A DNA stretch of 27,459 nt from positions 1 through 27,459 of the IMG/VR virus record IMGVR_UViG_3300042319_002214; one strand, written 5' to 3'. This DNA is from a virus. The notes under the pieces were generated by a model. That model did not search any database. It had not been told where the DNA came from and saw only the letters and a list, made by a program, of their open reading frames with translations. The translations under genes were made by a program, and so were the position numbers. This document shows, piece after piece, positions 7,947 to 14,622 of the stretch; the first letter of the stretch is position 1; every line of letters starts with the position of its first letter.

Positions 7947-9190
7947 GAATCCTATTATCACCTGATGCCCCAACTGATCGCGGGGCGGATTACACTGACG
8001 CCTTTGCGGGAATCGACGCCATCGAAGGCAGCGGGCTGGACAACCCGATGGGATCACCGTCCCAGCAGACTCCTCAAGAGGTAGCACCTGCGCCTGCGGT
8101 ATCCGCTCCAGAGGTTCAGGCGGCTGCCCCCGCTGACCTTGCTAAGCCTAAGAACGAGGATTTCTTCAACCTCGATAAGTTCACCCCAAAGAAGGATGAA
8201 CCGGCACCGACCGCTAAGGCTGAGCCCGCCAAGCCTGAGCCCACGTCCATCAAGCAGTTCCGCGAGCAGTACGACTTGACCAAGAAAGAGCGCGATGATT
8301 TCGCGGCCAAGGTCTCTGAGCTTGAGCGTGCTAGGTCTGAAGGCACTCGGAAGGAAGTCGAAGAGGCTACCAAGTCGCTGAAGGCCGAGATGGATTCCAT
8401 CCGGAAGAACGCCGAGGAGCTGGACACCGAGGTGCGGTATCTGAACTACACGCGTTCCGGTGAGTACAAGCAGAAGTACGAGACCCCTCTGCGCGAAGCC
8501 TGGCAGACCGCCCTAGGCGATATTGACGGAATCCGCGTCACTGATGCCGATGGCACTGAGCGCGACGCTAGTCACCATGATATCATGGCGATCCTAAATG
8601 TGCCGGTCGCCAAGGCCGCGATTATTGCTCAGGAGACGTTTGGGCCAGCTGCGCCCGAGATCATGGCCCACCGCCGTCGGTTACTCGAACTCACTCAGGC
8701 TCGCGACAAGTCTATCGCTGAATGGAAGGAGAAGGGAGCGCAGCGTGAGGTTGAGCGATCGAAGCAGGTAGAGGGGCGTCAGTCTCGCTCACGTGAGCTG
8801 TTTGAATCGCAGTTCTCGGATTACGAAAAGAGTCACCCGCAGCTGTTCGGCAGGGAAGACGGTGACGATGATGGCAACAAGCTCCTGGACGAGAGCGATC
8901 GGCTGATCCGAATCGCGCTGAAAGGCGAGGGCGTCGATGCTGACATGGGCTACGAGGACAAGGTTGACCTCATTACGAAGGCCCAGGCCCAGGTTGCCCT
9001 ACGTGCTCGGGCCTACGGCCGTGAGCGCCTACGAGTAATCCGTCTCCAGCAGAAGGTGGCGGAGTTGGAGAAGAAGGTTGGAAAGGTCCGATCCTCTGAA
9101 CCCGGTCAGGGTGAGGGGACTTCGACTGCGACGCGCATGGCTCCTAAGAGTGCTGAAGACGCGATCGACGAGTTGCCGTCGGCGTACTGA
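7943..9190 (+). CDS. Probable capsid scaffolding protein
   Basis: A 415-aa protein with the character of phage scaffolds: an N-terminal disordered stretch rich in Ala, Pro, Lys and Glu (residues 30-105, with repeated AxPAxP and KPEP), then long charged helices likely to form coiled coils (about 105-160 and 235-290, and 340-385), and a flexible Gly/Ser/Thr tail. No catalytic motif and no protease triad is visible. Position after the portal is the usual place for a scaffold, although the capsid gene here is over 3 kb away on the other strand. The start overlaps the previous stop (ATGA). A minor internal virion protein is the alternative. Confidence 0.72.
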   Translation: MRILLSPDAPTDRGADYTDAFAGIDAIEGSGLDNPMGSPSQQTPQEVAPAPAVSAPEVQAAAPADLAKPKNEDFFNLDKFTPKKDEPAPTAKAEPAKPEPTSIKQFREQYDLTKKERDDFAAKVSELERARSEGTRKEVEEATKSLKAEMDSIRKNAEELDTEVRYLNYTRSGEYKQKYETPLREAWQTALGDIDGIRVTDADGTERDASHHDIMAILNVPVAKAAIIAQETFGPAAPEIMAHRRRLLELTQARDKSIAEWKEKGAQREVERSKQVEGRQSRSRELFESQFSDYEKSHPQLFGREDGDDDGNKLLDESDRLIRIALKGEGVDADMGYEDKVDLITKAQAQVALRARAYGRERLRVIRLQQKVAELEKKVGKVRSSEPGQGEGTSTATRMAPKSAEDAIDELPSAY

Positions 9191-9191
9191 G

Positions 9192-9437
9192 CTACCACCT
9201 TAAGCAGCTCCAAAACTTCGCAGATAACTTCGTGCCCGGTGTGTCACAACCATGCCGGGCACGAAAACTTTTACGGTTCTTCGGAATGTGCTTCTTAATG
9301 CTCATGTTCGGATCACCGAAACGCACGAGCTTCACTTGCCCGCCCTCCTTAGCCAACACAGCAGACTTCTTTGAGGCGCCTGGCGTAGACTTCGGCTTGT
9401 TGTACCCGGCAAATTTCTGGCCTCGGTAGGTAATCAT
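9192..9437 (-). CDS. Small basic conserved phage protein
   Basis: An 81-aa, strongly basic protein. The central VKLVRFGDPNMSIKKHIP and the C-terminal SFRARHGCDTPGTKLSAKFWS, ending in CLRW, match a small family I recall from many phages (K-x-RFGD ... FRARH-C ... K-x-WSC-W), whose function I do not know; it is often grouped with head or lysis genes. Cys in the C-terminal half could pair or bind metal. The ATG at 9437 overlaps the stop of the upstream lipoprotein gene (ATGA), which fixes the start. It ends 1 bp from the convergent scaffold gene, with no obvious terminator between them. Confidence 0.78.
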   Translation of the reverse strand: MITYRGQKFAGYNKPKSTPGASKKSAVLAKEGGQVKLVRFGDPNMSIKKHIPKNRKSFRARHGCDTPGTKLSAKFWSCLRW

Positions 9438-9658
9438 TTGGCTTTCGGCAGTACGTACCACCCAGCTGGAAGTGTAACCCGACTCGGACCGGAGAGCTTG
9501 CCGTCCTTATCGAACGCGTAGACGCGGGCTTTCACCGGCTCTGCTAGCATCACGGGATCACCGCTAGGAACGAGGATCACTTTCGTCTGCTGGCAGCCCA
9601 GGCAGATTGGCAACACGAGCAGCCAAATCGTTCTTGAGAGGCTTTGGCGCATTTCCAT
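9434..9658 (-). CDS. Small lipoprotein, outer-spanin-like
   Basis: A 74-aa protein with an Arg-containing N-terminus, a hydrophobic stretch (IWLLVLPICLG) and a cysteine at about residue 22 in the context CLGC-QQ, close to but not a perfect lipobox because position -3 is Cys. The mature part contains VPSGDPVMLAEPVKARVYAFD and ends VTLPAGWYVLP, a pattern I recall from small lipoproteins in phage lysis regions. An outer-membrane spanin (Rz1-like) that fuses inner and outer membranes at lysis is the likeliest role, which would imply a diderm host. Its first 95 nt overlap another minus-strand frame (9564-9731), as in Rz/Rz1 pairs. The start could also be the ATG at 9652. Confidence 0.72.
   Translation of the reverse strand: MEMRQSLSRTIWLLVLPICLGCQQTKVILVPSGDPVMLAEPVKARVYAFDKDGKLSGPSRVTLPAGWYVLPKAK
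9542..9550 (+). repeat. TGCTAGCAT site 3
   Basis: Inside the lipoprotein gene; part of an 11-mer CTGCTAGCATC shared with sites 4 and 5. Confidence 0.75.
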
Positions 9659-9731
9659 CTTCTACTTTTGGTGCAGGCGTCTCCCGGAGGAAATCCAGGA
9701 GAGCCTTCACAAGTTGATAGATCCAGTTCAA
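9564..9731 (-). CDS. Small gene with TTG start overlapping the lipoprotein gene
   Basis: A 55-aa frame from TTG at 9731 to TAG at 9564. It begins with an amphipathic or weakly hydrophobic helix (NWIYQLVKALLDFLRE) followed by a charged, Pro-rich tail. It fills what would otherwise be a 69-bp gap between the holin-like gene and the lipoprotein gene, and its TTG overlaps the holin stop (TTGA), the same coupling seen at nearly every other junction here. The lipoprotein gene begins inside it in another frame. This is the Rz/Rz1 arrangement, but the helix is short for an inner-membrane spanin. No ATG and no Shine-Dalgarno sequence are present, so it remains a candidate. Confidence 0.5.
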   Translation of the reverse strand: MNWIYQLVKALLDFLRETPAPKVEDGNAPKPLKNDLAARVANLPGLPADESDPRS

Positions 9732-9919
9732 ACCGGAGGAACGACAGGAGTCTTCTCGGCGTCCTTGGCCATTATAAGACCGATTCCGGCAGTCACCGCT
9801 GCGATGGTCGAAGCGATGTCGATGTTGGTGCTGGGGTCGTTATCAAAGGCAGCCCGTAAAGCACCGCCAGCAGCAATGAGAATTGCGCCAATTCCTGCGA
9901 GAGTAGTTTTCCAGTTCAT
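9728..9919 (-). CDS. Holin-like small membrane protein
   Basis: A 63-aa protein with two hydrophobic segments: LAGIGAILIAAGGALRAAF (about residues 7-25) and IASTIAAVTAGIGLIMA (about 35-51), separated by a polar turn (DNDPSTN), and a charged C-terminus (KDAEKTPVV). The ending TAGIGLIMAKDAEKT is typical of a common phage family usually annotated as holin. A holin forms the lesion in the inner membrane that times lysis. The start overlaps the stop of the previous gene (ATGA), and it lies just before the spanin-like pair, which supports a lysis role. Confidence 0.78.
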   Translation of the reverse strand: MNWKTTLAGIGAILIAAGGALRAAFDNDPSTNIDIASTIAAVTAGIGLIMAKDAEKTPVVPPV

Positions 9920-10086
9920 TTTTTAATGGCTTTGTAGAGTCCGATTGCAGCAGCTATAAAAGCCAACACAGCAGCACCAAGCTGAAACCACTGTGTCAGT
10001 TGCGGAAGAAATGAAACCGCACCAGCAGCGGCAGCGGTAGCAAGAGAGATTCCAACTCCACTGTTACTGTTGGTGTCGGTTTGCAT
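9916..10086 (-). CDS. Second tiny membrane protein, holin or antiholin candidate
   Basis: A 56-aa protein with a polar Thr/Asn/Ser start (MQTDTNSNSG), then an Ala-rich stretch (ISLATAAAAGAVSFL), then a hydrophobic segment LGAAVLAFIAAAIGLYKAIKK ending in lysines that would face the cytoplasm. One or two membrane segments are possible. It overlaps its upstream neighbour (TAATG) and its downstream neighbour (ATGA), so three genes are translationally linked. Two adjacent tiny membrane proteins of this kind often act as holin and antiholin or a two-part holin; which is which cannot be told from sequence. Confidence 0.68.
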   Translation of the reverse strand: MQTDTNSNSGVGISLATAAAAGAVSFLPQLTQWFQLGAAVLAFIAAAIGLYKAIKK

Positions 10087-10352
10087 TACTCGTTAGGTTG
10101 AACGGATTCAATCACCGGCTCATGATTCGCTAGCTTGTAGGCCGCGACAACCGCAGGAGTCCACAACGCATTGGCAATCGAGACCACCTCGGTCGGCTGG
10201 CCTTCCAGTGAGTCACCGGGGTTGAGTGTGTACTGCGAGGTAATCTCAGAACCGACAACCGCGCCATCGCTGTCATAATCGATTCCGGTCGTAACGAACA
10301 ACGAGTTGTTCTGGTTGACCTGCACTGAGACGATATCAACTGGTACGATCAT
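10086..10352 (-). CDS. Small virion-associated protein, tandem paralogue B
   Basis: An 88-aa soluble protein, paralogous to the gene just upstream. Both share Y-x-L-x-PG-(S/D)-x-L-x-GQP-x-x-V-V-x-IANA-(L/V)-WTPA-x-VAAY over their C-terminal halves, while the N-terminal halves have diverged in sequence but keep the same predicted beta pattern. The family occurs after tail-fibre genes in phages as far as I recall, function unknown. It starts inside the stop of its paralogue (4-nt overlap) and its stop overlaps the holin-like start. A fibre accessory or chaperone role is inference from position. Confidence 0.75.
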   Translation of the reverse strand: MIVPVDIVSVQVNQNNSLFVTTGIDYDSDGAVVGSEITSQYTLNPGDSLEGQPTEVVSIANALWTPAVVAAYKLANHEPVIESVQPNE

Positions 10353-10600
10353 TGGATGGTGGGGCTAGGGGTTTGGCTTGCGGCGTAGGCTGCGACAGCG
10401 GCAGGAGTCCAGACGGCGTTTGCTATCGCTACAACCTGCTCGGGCTGACCCGTAAGGTCTGAGCCGGGAGCGAGGCAATAGCGGCGGAATGTGGAAGCCT
10501 TCACGGCTTCGCCATCGACGATCTGGTCCGCTAGTCGAACTTGAAGCGTCGTGTTGGGAAGAACTTCGCAAAGCGAGAAAATGGTGCGTTCTGTTAGCAT
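10349..10600 (-). CDS. Small virion-associated protein, tandem paralogue A
   Basis: An 83-aa protein forming a tandem pair with the next gene. It carries the shared core RRYCLAPGSDLTGQP and VVAIANAVWTPAAVAAY, and ends in a polar tail. It follows the tail-fibre gene by 4 nt. The most likely history is a local gene duplication followed by divergence of the N-terminal half. Function not known; position suggests a fibre-associated or fibre-assembly protein. Confidence 0.75.
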   Translation of the reverse strand: MLTERTIFSLCEVLPNTTLQVRLADQIVDGEAVKASTFRRYCLAPGSDLTGQPEQVVAIANAVWTPAAVAAYAASQTPSPTIQ

Positions 10601-10604
10601 ATGG

Positions 10605-11762
10605 TTAGACAGAGTAGGTGCAGTTAAAAATCAACACACTAGTGTTAATGAAATTTGCATCAGTCAAATTGGTTACAGTACCAGCGGTTGTGATATTTTC
10701 CAATTCAATGACACTTACGTTTTGACCCACATATCCACAAGGTACATTCAAAAATGATATGCGATCAAGTCTAAGGGATACTGATGTATATTCTCCCGCT
10801 GCATTGGCACTAGTAAATGGAAGTCCGGTAAGTTTAGCGTTTCCTGTTGAGGAACCTTTGGCCGTTAAAGTAATGATTCCATTTACTGTTACAGCCCTTC
10901 CAACTTTTGTGTATCTTCCGCTGAATGTGCCTGTCATTCCAACGCTGGCACCTCCAAAAGTAATACTCGGCGTAAACGTCCCCTCCTCGTAATCGTTCAG
11001 TACGTTCGCAGTAGCTGTTCCGGTTCCGCCGGTAACAGCGGAGAAGTCGATGCCTTTGCCGGACGTTGACATTACCAAGTTACCGTTGGCAATAGACACA
11101 TTACCACCGTTTAATACGGAGGCAACAACAGCTCCGTTTACAATAAATCGGATAGGTCTAGTAGATGCGGAAACAATATCAATATTAGAGTCATCTCCAC
11201 CAATGTAGGCTTGTTGAGTTGTTCCATCATTTGCGAAAAATCTCAACGCATTGGCATTATCCGCACGGCCACGAATATTGATTCCAGTTCCGCTAGTATT
11301 GGATTGCACCTCAAGCGGAGCGGTCATTCCAGAGGCAAGACCAATACCCACCCGATTGTTCGTCGAATCAACCTTCAGCGTACTCGTATCCACCGTCAGA
11401 TCGCCGGTGATGGTGAGAGCATCCGTAGCCTTATTGTACGTCAACCCCGCATCCCCCGCCAACACCCCACCATCATTAAAAATCACCTGCTTATCCGCAC
11501 CAGCGCCACCGGGAGCCGGCGGGGAGAACACCATCCGCATCATCTGATCGACGACGATCGACATGATGTCGTCGCTTGGCTGGCGAACAATCTCGTAGAA
11601 CTCGTCCCACAGCTGTTGCGTGGTCAGGTTCGGATTGAGCGGCGTGCCGACGTTTGCGTTAGCAAGTACGGCGGCAAGCGTGGCGCGGATCTCATTGGTA
11701 GACTTCAGGTTTAGAACCTGTTGAGCCTGCGTAATAAGGGTTTGGATCGAAGGAGTGGCCAT
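10605..11762 (-). CDS. Tail fibre protein with exchangeable C-terminal domain
   Basis: A 385-aa fibre. Residues 1-80 are helical (NLKSTNEIRATLAAVL ... WDEFYEIVRQPSDDI), likely the virion anchor; about 85-150 is a Gly/Asp/Thr stalk with the frequently seen GGVLAGDAGLTYN and LTITGDLTVD segments; about 150-250 is a beta-rich shaft; and the last 130 residues start at DYEEGTFTPSITFGG and run through GRYTKVGRAVTVNGIITLTA, a trimeric tip module that recurs in many environmental phages and probably touches the host receptor. Base composition changes here: 10605-11000 is visibly richer in A+T than the first half of the gene, which fits horizontal exchange of the tip. No Shine-Dalgarno sequence; the gene follows its upstream neighbour by 3 nt. 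Confidence 0.88.
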   Translation of the reverse strand: MATPSIQTLITQAQQVLNLKSTNEIRATLAAVLANANVGTPLNPNLTTQQLWDEFYEIVRQPSDDIMSIVVDQMMRMVFSPPAPGGAGADKQVIFNDGGVLAGDAGLTYNKATDALTITGDLTVDTSTLKVDSTNNRVGIGLASGMTAPLEVQSNTSGTGINIRGRADNANALRFFANDGTTQQAYIGGDDSNIDIVSASTRPIRFIVNGAVVASVLNGGNVSIANGNLVMSTSGKGIDFSAVTGGTGTATANVLNDYEEGTFTPSITFGGASVGMTGTFSGRYTKVGRAVTVNGIITLTAKGSSTGNAKLTGLPFTSANAAGEYTSVSLRLDRISFLNVPCGYVGQNVSVIELENITTAGTVTNLTDANFINTSVLIFNCTYSV

Positions 11763-11765
11763 AGG

Positions 11766-12170
11766 TCAGACAAATTCAGCAAAGGTGTAGGACGGGCTTC
11801 CGGCGACGGGAGCGACGCTGATCGCGCCAGTGTAGCCTTCAAAAGTCAGGGATGATGCGTGGGCGCCAGCAGTTGCGGCGCTCAGAAGAACGTAGTGGTA
11901 ATCAGTCGTTGTGCATCCAGTTCCAAATTTTAGGTGGAGATGCTCAGCCTTCTGATTCTGGATTACAAACCGACGGCGACCAGGATTGGCAGCGGCCGTT
12001 GCAGTCGCAGTCAGGAGTCCACCTGGGCTCGTTGTGATGCGGGCAGCGTCAGTTGAAGCAACCTGAATCTGCTGGAGCAGCGACAGCAGCATCGTCTGCT
12101 GCAAGACCGGCATCATGCAGTCGAAACAACCGCCCGTATCGGCGAGTTCTTGGGGGGTTAAGACTGGCAT
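11766..12170 (-). CDS. Small virion protein, hypothetical
   Basis: A 134-aa protein. Residues 1-45 are helical (QELADTGGCFDCMMPVLQQTMLLSLLQQIQ) with a CxxC pair; the rest is beta-rich, ending in Gly/Ala/Ser-rich strands, like small head-decoration or fibre-associated proteins. No family is recognised. The ATG at 12170 is clearly the start: AGGAGG lies 9 nt upstream, whereas the in-frame ATG at 12194 lacks such a site. It lies between the capsid group and the tail fibre and ends 3 nt before the fibre start. Confidence 0.72.
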   Translation of the reverse strand: MPVLTPQELADTGGCFDCMMPVLQQTMLLSLLQQIQVASTDAARITTSPGGLLTATATAAANPGRRRFVIQNQKAEHLHLKFGTGCTTTDYHYVLLSAATAGAHASSLTFEGYTGAISVAPVAGSPSYTFAEFV

Positions 12171-12171
12171 A

Positions 12172-12438
12172 TTAGGCTTCCTCCTCCATCTCATCCATCT
12201 CCATCTCGGCGCCTTCCATCTCTTCTACGTCCTGCCGGCCGGACTCACCAAGTGTGATGCCGTCAAACCCGATGATTTCGATGGTGCCACGCGCCGTGGT
12301 GCGCCAGTCAACCATTGCGGTTCCGGAGTCGCCTTCGAGTCTCAGCTCCTTGGGCGGAGTAAACTCGACGGTCTCGACTTCGGGTTCCATACGGCCCATG
12401 CCGTCCATCTTTCGTTTACCCATCATTTGTCCGTACAT
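12172..12438 (-). CDS. Small acidic Met-rich protein downstream of capsid gene
   Basis: An 88-aa protein with a Met/Lys/Gly-rich start (MYGQMMGKRKMDGMGRM), a central beta-like part (TAMVDWRTTARGTIEIIGFDG) and a very acidic Met/Glu tail (EEMEGAEMEMDEMEEEA). AAGGA about 8 nt before the ATG is a usable ribosome-binding site. The AGGAGG that serves the next gene lies within its last codons. It is separated from the major capsid gene by a terminator and hairpins, so it may need its own promoter or read-through. Unknown function; a minor head protein is possible from position. Confidence 0.68.
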   Translation of the reverse strand: MYGQMMGKRKMDGMGRMEPEVETVEFTPPKELRLEGDSGTAMVDWRTTARGTIEIIGFDGITLGESGRQDVEEMEGAEMEMDEMEEEA

Positions 12439-12460
12439 CGTAAAATCCTTTTCTTTGAAA

Positions 12461-12486
12461 TCTTGGTGAGAGGTCTTGGTGAGAGG
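12461..12486. repeat. Two-copy tandem repeat, 13-bp unit
   Basis: TCTTGGTGAGAGG occurs twice head to tail (12461-12473 and 12474-12486) in the gap between the capsid gene and the small acidic gene, just upstream of the latter's ribosome-binding site. It may be a slippage product or a paired binding site. Confidence 0.85.
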
Positions 12487-12523
12487 CTGCTAGCATCCCG
12501 GACGCTCCGGGCGGCTACCAGCA
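12487..12523 (-). other. Long hairpin between capsid terminator and next gene
   Basis: Perfect inner arms CCCGGA / TCCGGG (12497-12502 and 12506-12511) are enclosed by outer arms GCTGGTAGC / GCTAGCAGC (minus strand) with one mismatch. No T-run follows on either strand, so it is not a classical terminator; an RNA processing or mRNA-stabilising structure is possible. One TGCTAGCAT site overlaps its outer arm. Confidence 0.6.
12488..12496 (+). repeat. TGCTAGCAT site 4
   Basis: Non-coding, in the outer arm of the hairpin after the capsid terminator. Confidence 0.75.
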
Positions 12524-12527
12524 CCTC

Positions 12528-12556
12528 AAAAGGGGGCTCCCCCGAAGGAGAGCCCC
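12528..12556 (-). terminator. Rho-independent terminator of the capsid gene
   Basis: On the minus strand GGGGCTCTCC, loop TTCG, GGGGAGCCCC forms a 10-bp stem (one G-U pair) closed by a stable tetraloop and followed by CTTTT. It starts 17 nt after the major capsid stop codon, the expected place to end a highly expressed single-gene transcript. Confidence 0.88.
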
Positions 12557-12572
12557 GTTGTTATCGACCCGA

Positions 12573-14162
12573 TTAAATCGAGAACTCCAACGTGACGCTA
12601 TTGCAGATAGTGCCACTGACCTGAATCAGGTTGCCGGAGACAACGCTCCAAGTTGCAGCACCAGCACCAAACTCGGTATCCCAACGTGCTTGCAACGCGG
12701 CAACCAGCAGCGCAACGGTTGCCACGCTGATGCCCGCATTGGTGACGATGTTGTCGTCGCACATGATGCCCGTGGTGCCGATGACGTAGTTTGTCGCGTC
12801 GTCGGCAACCGCCGTGAACTGAATCACTCGCGGGCAGACAGGGTCCGCAGAGTTGTAGTTCTGTTCGGAATCGCCAGGATCCGCAGCGCAACCAGTAACA
12901 ATCACAGGGCACGCACCTTGGACCTTGTGGAAGATCGCCTCAAGCCATTCCGGATGCTCAGGCTTCACGGCCAACTGGAAGTCGGCGATGAACTTACCCT
13001 TGTTTCCACGGCTGTTGTCGATCGGCTTGCCAGCGCAATCGGCGCCCAAGTCGTTGGTCGCGAACTTCCAGCGACCACCGTAATCCCGAACCAGGAACGG
13101 CATATTCGGGTTGACGGCCTCGGGGCGGAACGGCAACACGCGCAACGCACGCGGGTTGTTGATGTAGCTGATCTGGTACTGGGCGTTGTTGTAGTCAGGG
13201 TTGAACTCGGACCGGATACCCTGGGTAGCTACGACGTTCCGGTAGGGAAGAACCAGTCGGTAATTACCAGCGGTGGCAGTCGAAACGAATCGCAACGGGA
13301 ATTGCAGCACCTTCACCATGAAGTCGCCGACGAATCCCATGAAGCCGTACTTGTAGAACTCCTTGGCAGCGGGAGCGAACTCACCGAAACGCCAGGAGCT
13401 AACCAGCAACGGATTATCCTTGGACAGGTAACGGAAGGTTTCCTTGTCGGTGTGCAGCTGGAGGCTGTCGTAACCGTCTTTACCTGCCTGAACGGCGCCT
13501 AGGAAGTATTGACGGGTCACGCGGCTACGGAGGATGTCCGGAGTCAACAGGCCAAGAGACGCGGCAGTAATCGCAGCGGCAGCTGTGTCGGTGACACGCA
13601 GCACCGAGTAACCAGTGCCAACCCAAGAGAAAGCGATTGCCGGCAGACCAGCCGAACAAGCGAAAGCGCCAGGTTGAGTGTTCGAGATGGCGTCGTAACC
13701 AGACAGCTCCATCGCCTTACGCTGGAGGTAGTAGGTCGTGATCCAGTTCGTCGCAGGGCGAAGAACGTCGTCGATGATCTGACGGAAGTGCTCCTTGGCC
13801 TTCGTCTTCGTCATAATCTGGTCGAAGCACAACAGATCCGAACCCCACGCCTGCTTTTCAAGCGAGTAGGTGTTGCGGGTGAAGCCCCAACCGATCTTGT
13901 TCTCTTCCGTGTCGCAAGGCGTTCCAGTACAGGCGGCGCCCGTAGGATTCTCCCAAGCGCCAGTCACATTCGGGAACACGCTGTTGAAGCGGTCAAACGT
14001 GTGAGTGGTGCCGGAATACGCGTCAAACGATCCGGTGTTGTAGTATCCGATCAACCCGTCAAACGGGCGGATGTCCTTGAGGATCTCCTTGTCATACACA
14101 GGTTCCTGCGAGACAAGAAAAGACTGAAACTGCTTACAGCTGATTACATTTCCACTGGCCAT
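12573..14162 (-). CDS. Major capsid protein
   Basis: A 529-aa protein with the features of an HK97-fold shell protein: no membrane segment, an N-terminal helical part (SCKQFQSFLVSQEPVYDKEI), an E-loop-like region (about 50-110), a long helix with RQIIDDVLRPATNWITTYYLQRKAM (about 130-160, spine-helix-like), and a beta-rich second half. It has its own strong terminator and a good ribosome-binding site (AGGAG 8 nt before the ATG), as expected for the most abundant virion protein. It is unusual in containing several Cys in the last 170 residues (CPVIVTGCAADPG, PVCPR, IMCDDN, TICNS); this C-terminal extension could be an added surface domain. Separate from the scaffold operon by strand and distance. 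Confidence 0.85.
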   Translation of the reverse strand: MASGNVISCKQFQSFLVSQEPVYDKEILKDIRPFDGLIGYYNTGSFDAYSGTTHTFDRFNSVFPNVTGAWENPTGAACTGTPCDTEENKIGWGFTRNTYSLEKQAWGSDLLCFDQIMTKTKAKEHFRQIIDDVLRPATNWITTYYLQRKAMELSGYDAISNTQPGAFACSAGLPAIAFSWVGTGYSVLRVTDTAAAAITAASLGLLTPDILRSRVTRQYFLGAVQAGKDGYDSLQLHTDKETFRYLSKDNPLLVSSWRFGEFAPAAKEFYKYGFMGFVGDFMVKVLQFPLRFVSTATAGNYRLVLPYRNVVATQGIRSEFNPDYNNAQYQISYINNPRALRVLPFRPEAVNPNMPFLVRDYGGRWKFATNDLGADCAGKPIDNSRGNKGKFIADFQLAVKPEHPEWLEAIFHKVQGACPVIVTGCAADPGDSEQNYNSADPVCPRVIQFTAVADDATNYVIGTTGIMCDDNIVTNAGISVATVALLVAALQARWDTEFGAGAATWSVVSGNLIQVSGTICNSVTLEFSI

Positions 14163-14369
14163 ATTGGCTCTCCTGCCCGGGGTTTACTTGATCTACCCCT
14201 CCGAGACAACGAGGCAGATTGCAGGTCCTAAGACCATCAATCCAACCTCGGTGGCGAGCCCGAGCCGTGGAACCGGCGAGTGCTCTTCAGCACTCTTTGC
14301 CAACTGGAATTACGCGCCCAGTTCGCGCCTGGTTGACGAAACCAAGCTATGCGTCGTGCAGGTATCGTT
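14163..14369 (-). promoter_or_regulatory. Leader region of the capsid gene with a perfect hairpin
   Basis: This 207-bp gap holds no convincing gene. GAGTGCT (14278-14284), loop CTTC, AGCACTC (14289-14295) is a perfect 7-bp hairpin. On the minus strand the capsid ribosome-binding site AGGAG lies next to the ATG. A capsid promoter must lie here or further upstream, but no hexamer pair convinces me. Confidence 0.5.
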
Positions 14370-14561
14370 CTACCGCTTCTTCTTAGTGTCAACGGGTTTT
14401 TCGACCCAATCCGACCGTTCATCATCACACCGCAAAACGTGGTCCTCGATTGCAATAATCAGCACCGCAGTCTTCGTGCGCCGGGCACGCACCGCTTCAT
14501 CCTCAAGCATCTTCGCCACTTCGATCGGCAACCTGTAGCTCACTCGAACCGTGTTTTTCAT
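14370..14561 (-). CDS. Ribbon-helix-helix (CopG/Arc-type) DNA-binding protein
   Basis: A 63-aa protein beginning MKNTVRVSYRLPIEVAKMLED: a short basic strand (VRVSYRL) followed by two helices, which is the whole ribbon-helix-helix fold; two chains pair their strands to read the major groove. The C-terminal 20 residues are a charged tail ending KKKR. The gene is divergent from the small gene at 14623 and a perfect palindrome lies between them, so autoregulation and control of the divergent helicase operon is the natural reading. It could be a repressor of early genes or a switch between modules; the target is inferred from position. Confidence 0.85.
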   Translation of the reverse strand: MKNTVRVSYRLPIEVAKMLEDEAVRARRTKTAVLIIAIEDHVLRCDDERSDWVEKPVDTKKKR

Positions 14562-14581
14562 GCCGGCAGTGTGCAGCTTAT

Positions 14582-14597
14582 GCTTGACACGTCAAGC
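14582..14597. promoter_or_regulatory. Palindromic operator in the divergent promoter region
   Basis: GCTTGAC-AC-GTCAAGC is a perfect 7+2+7 inverted repeat placed between the divergent starts at 14561 and 14623. It contains TTGACA on the plus strand and TTGACG on the minus strand, each usable as a -35 box, so binding here would block both promoters. No strong -10 box is visible for either. Confidence 0.7.
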
Positions 14598-14622
14598 CTC
14601 AGAACGCAGCCTACGGCTCACG

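Noticed and set aside
10605-11762. Diversity-generating retroelement target in the tail fibre
   Set aside because: No reverse transcriptase gene and no template repeat are visible in the window.
12558-13502. Long plus-strand frame (314 codons) opposite the capsid gene
   Set aside because: Composition is Arg/Val/Asp-rich and without motifs, as expected from the complement of a strongly biased gene; the minus strand encodes a convincing capsid protein.
14237-14455. Minus-strand frame of 72 codons overlapping the RHH gene
   Set aside because: Arg/Ser-rich product, no Shine-Dalgarno site, and it overlaps the better-supported RHH gene in another frame.
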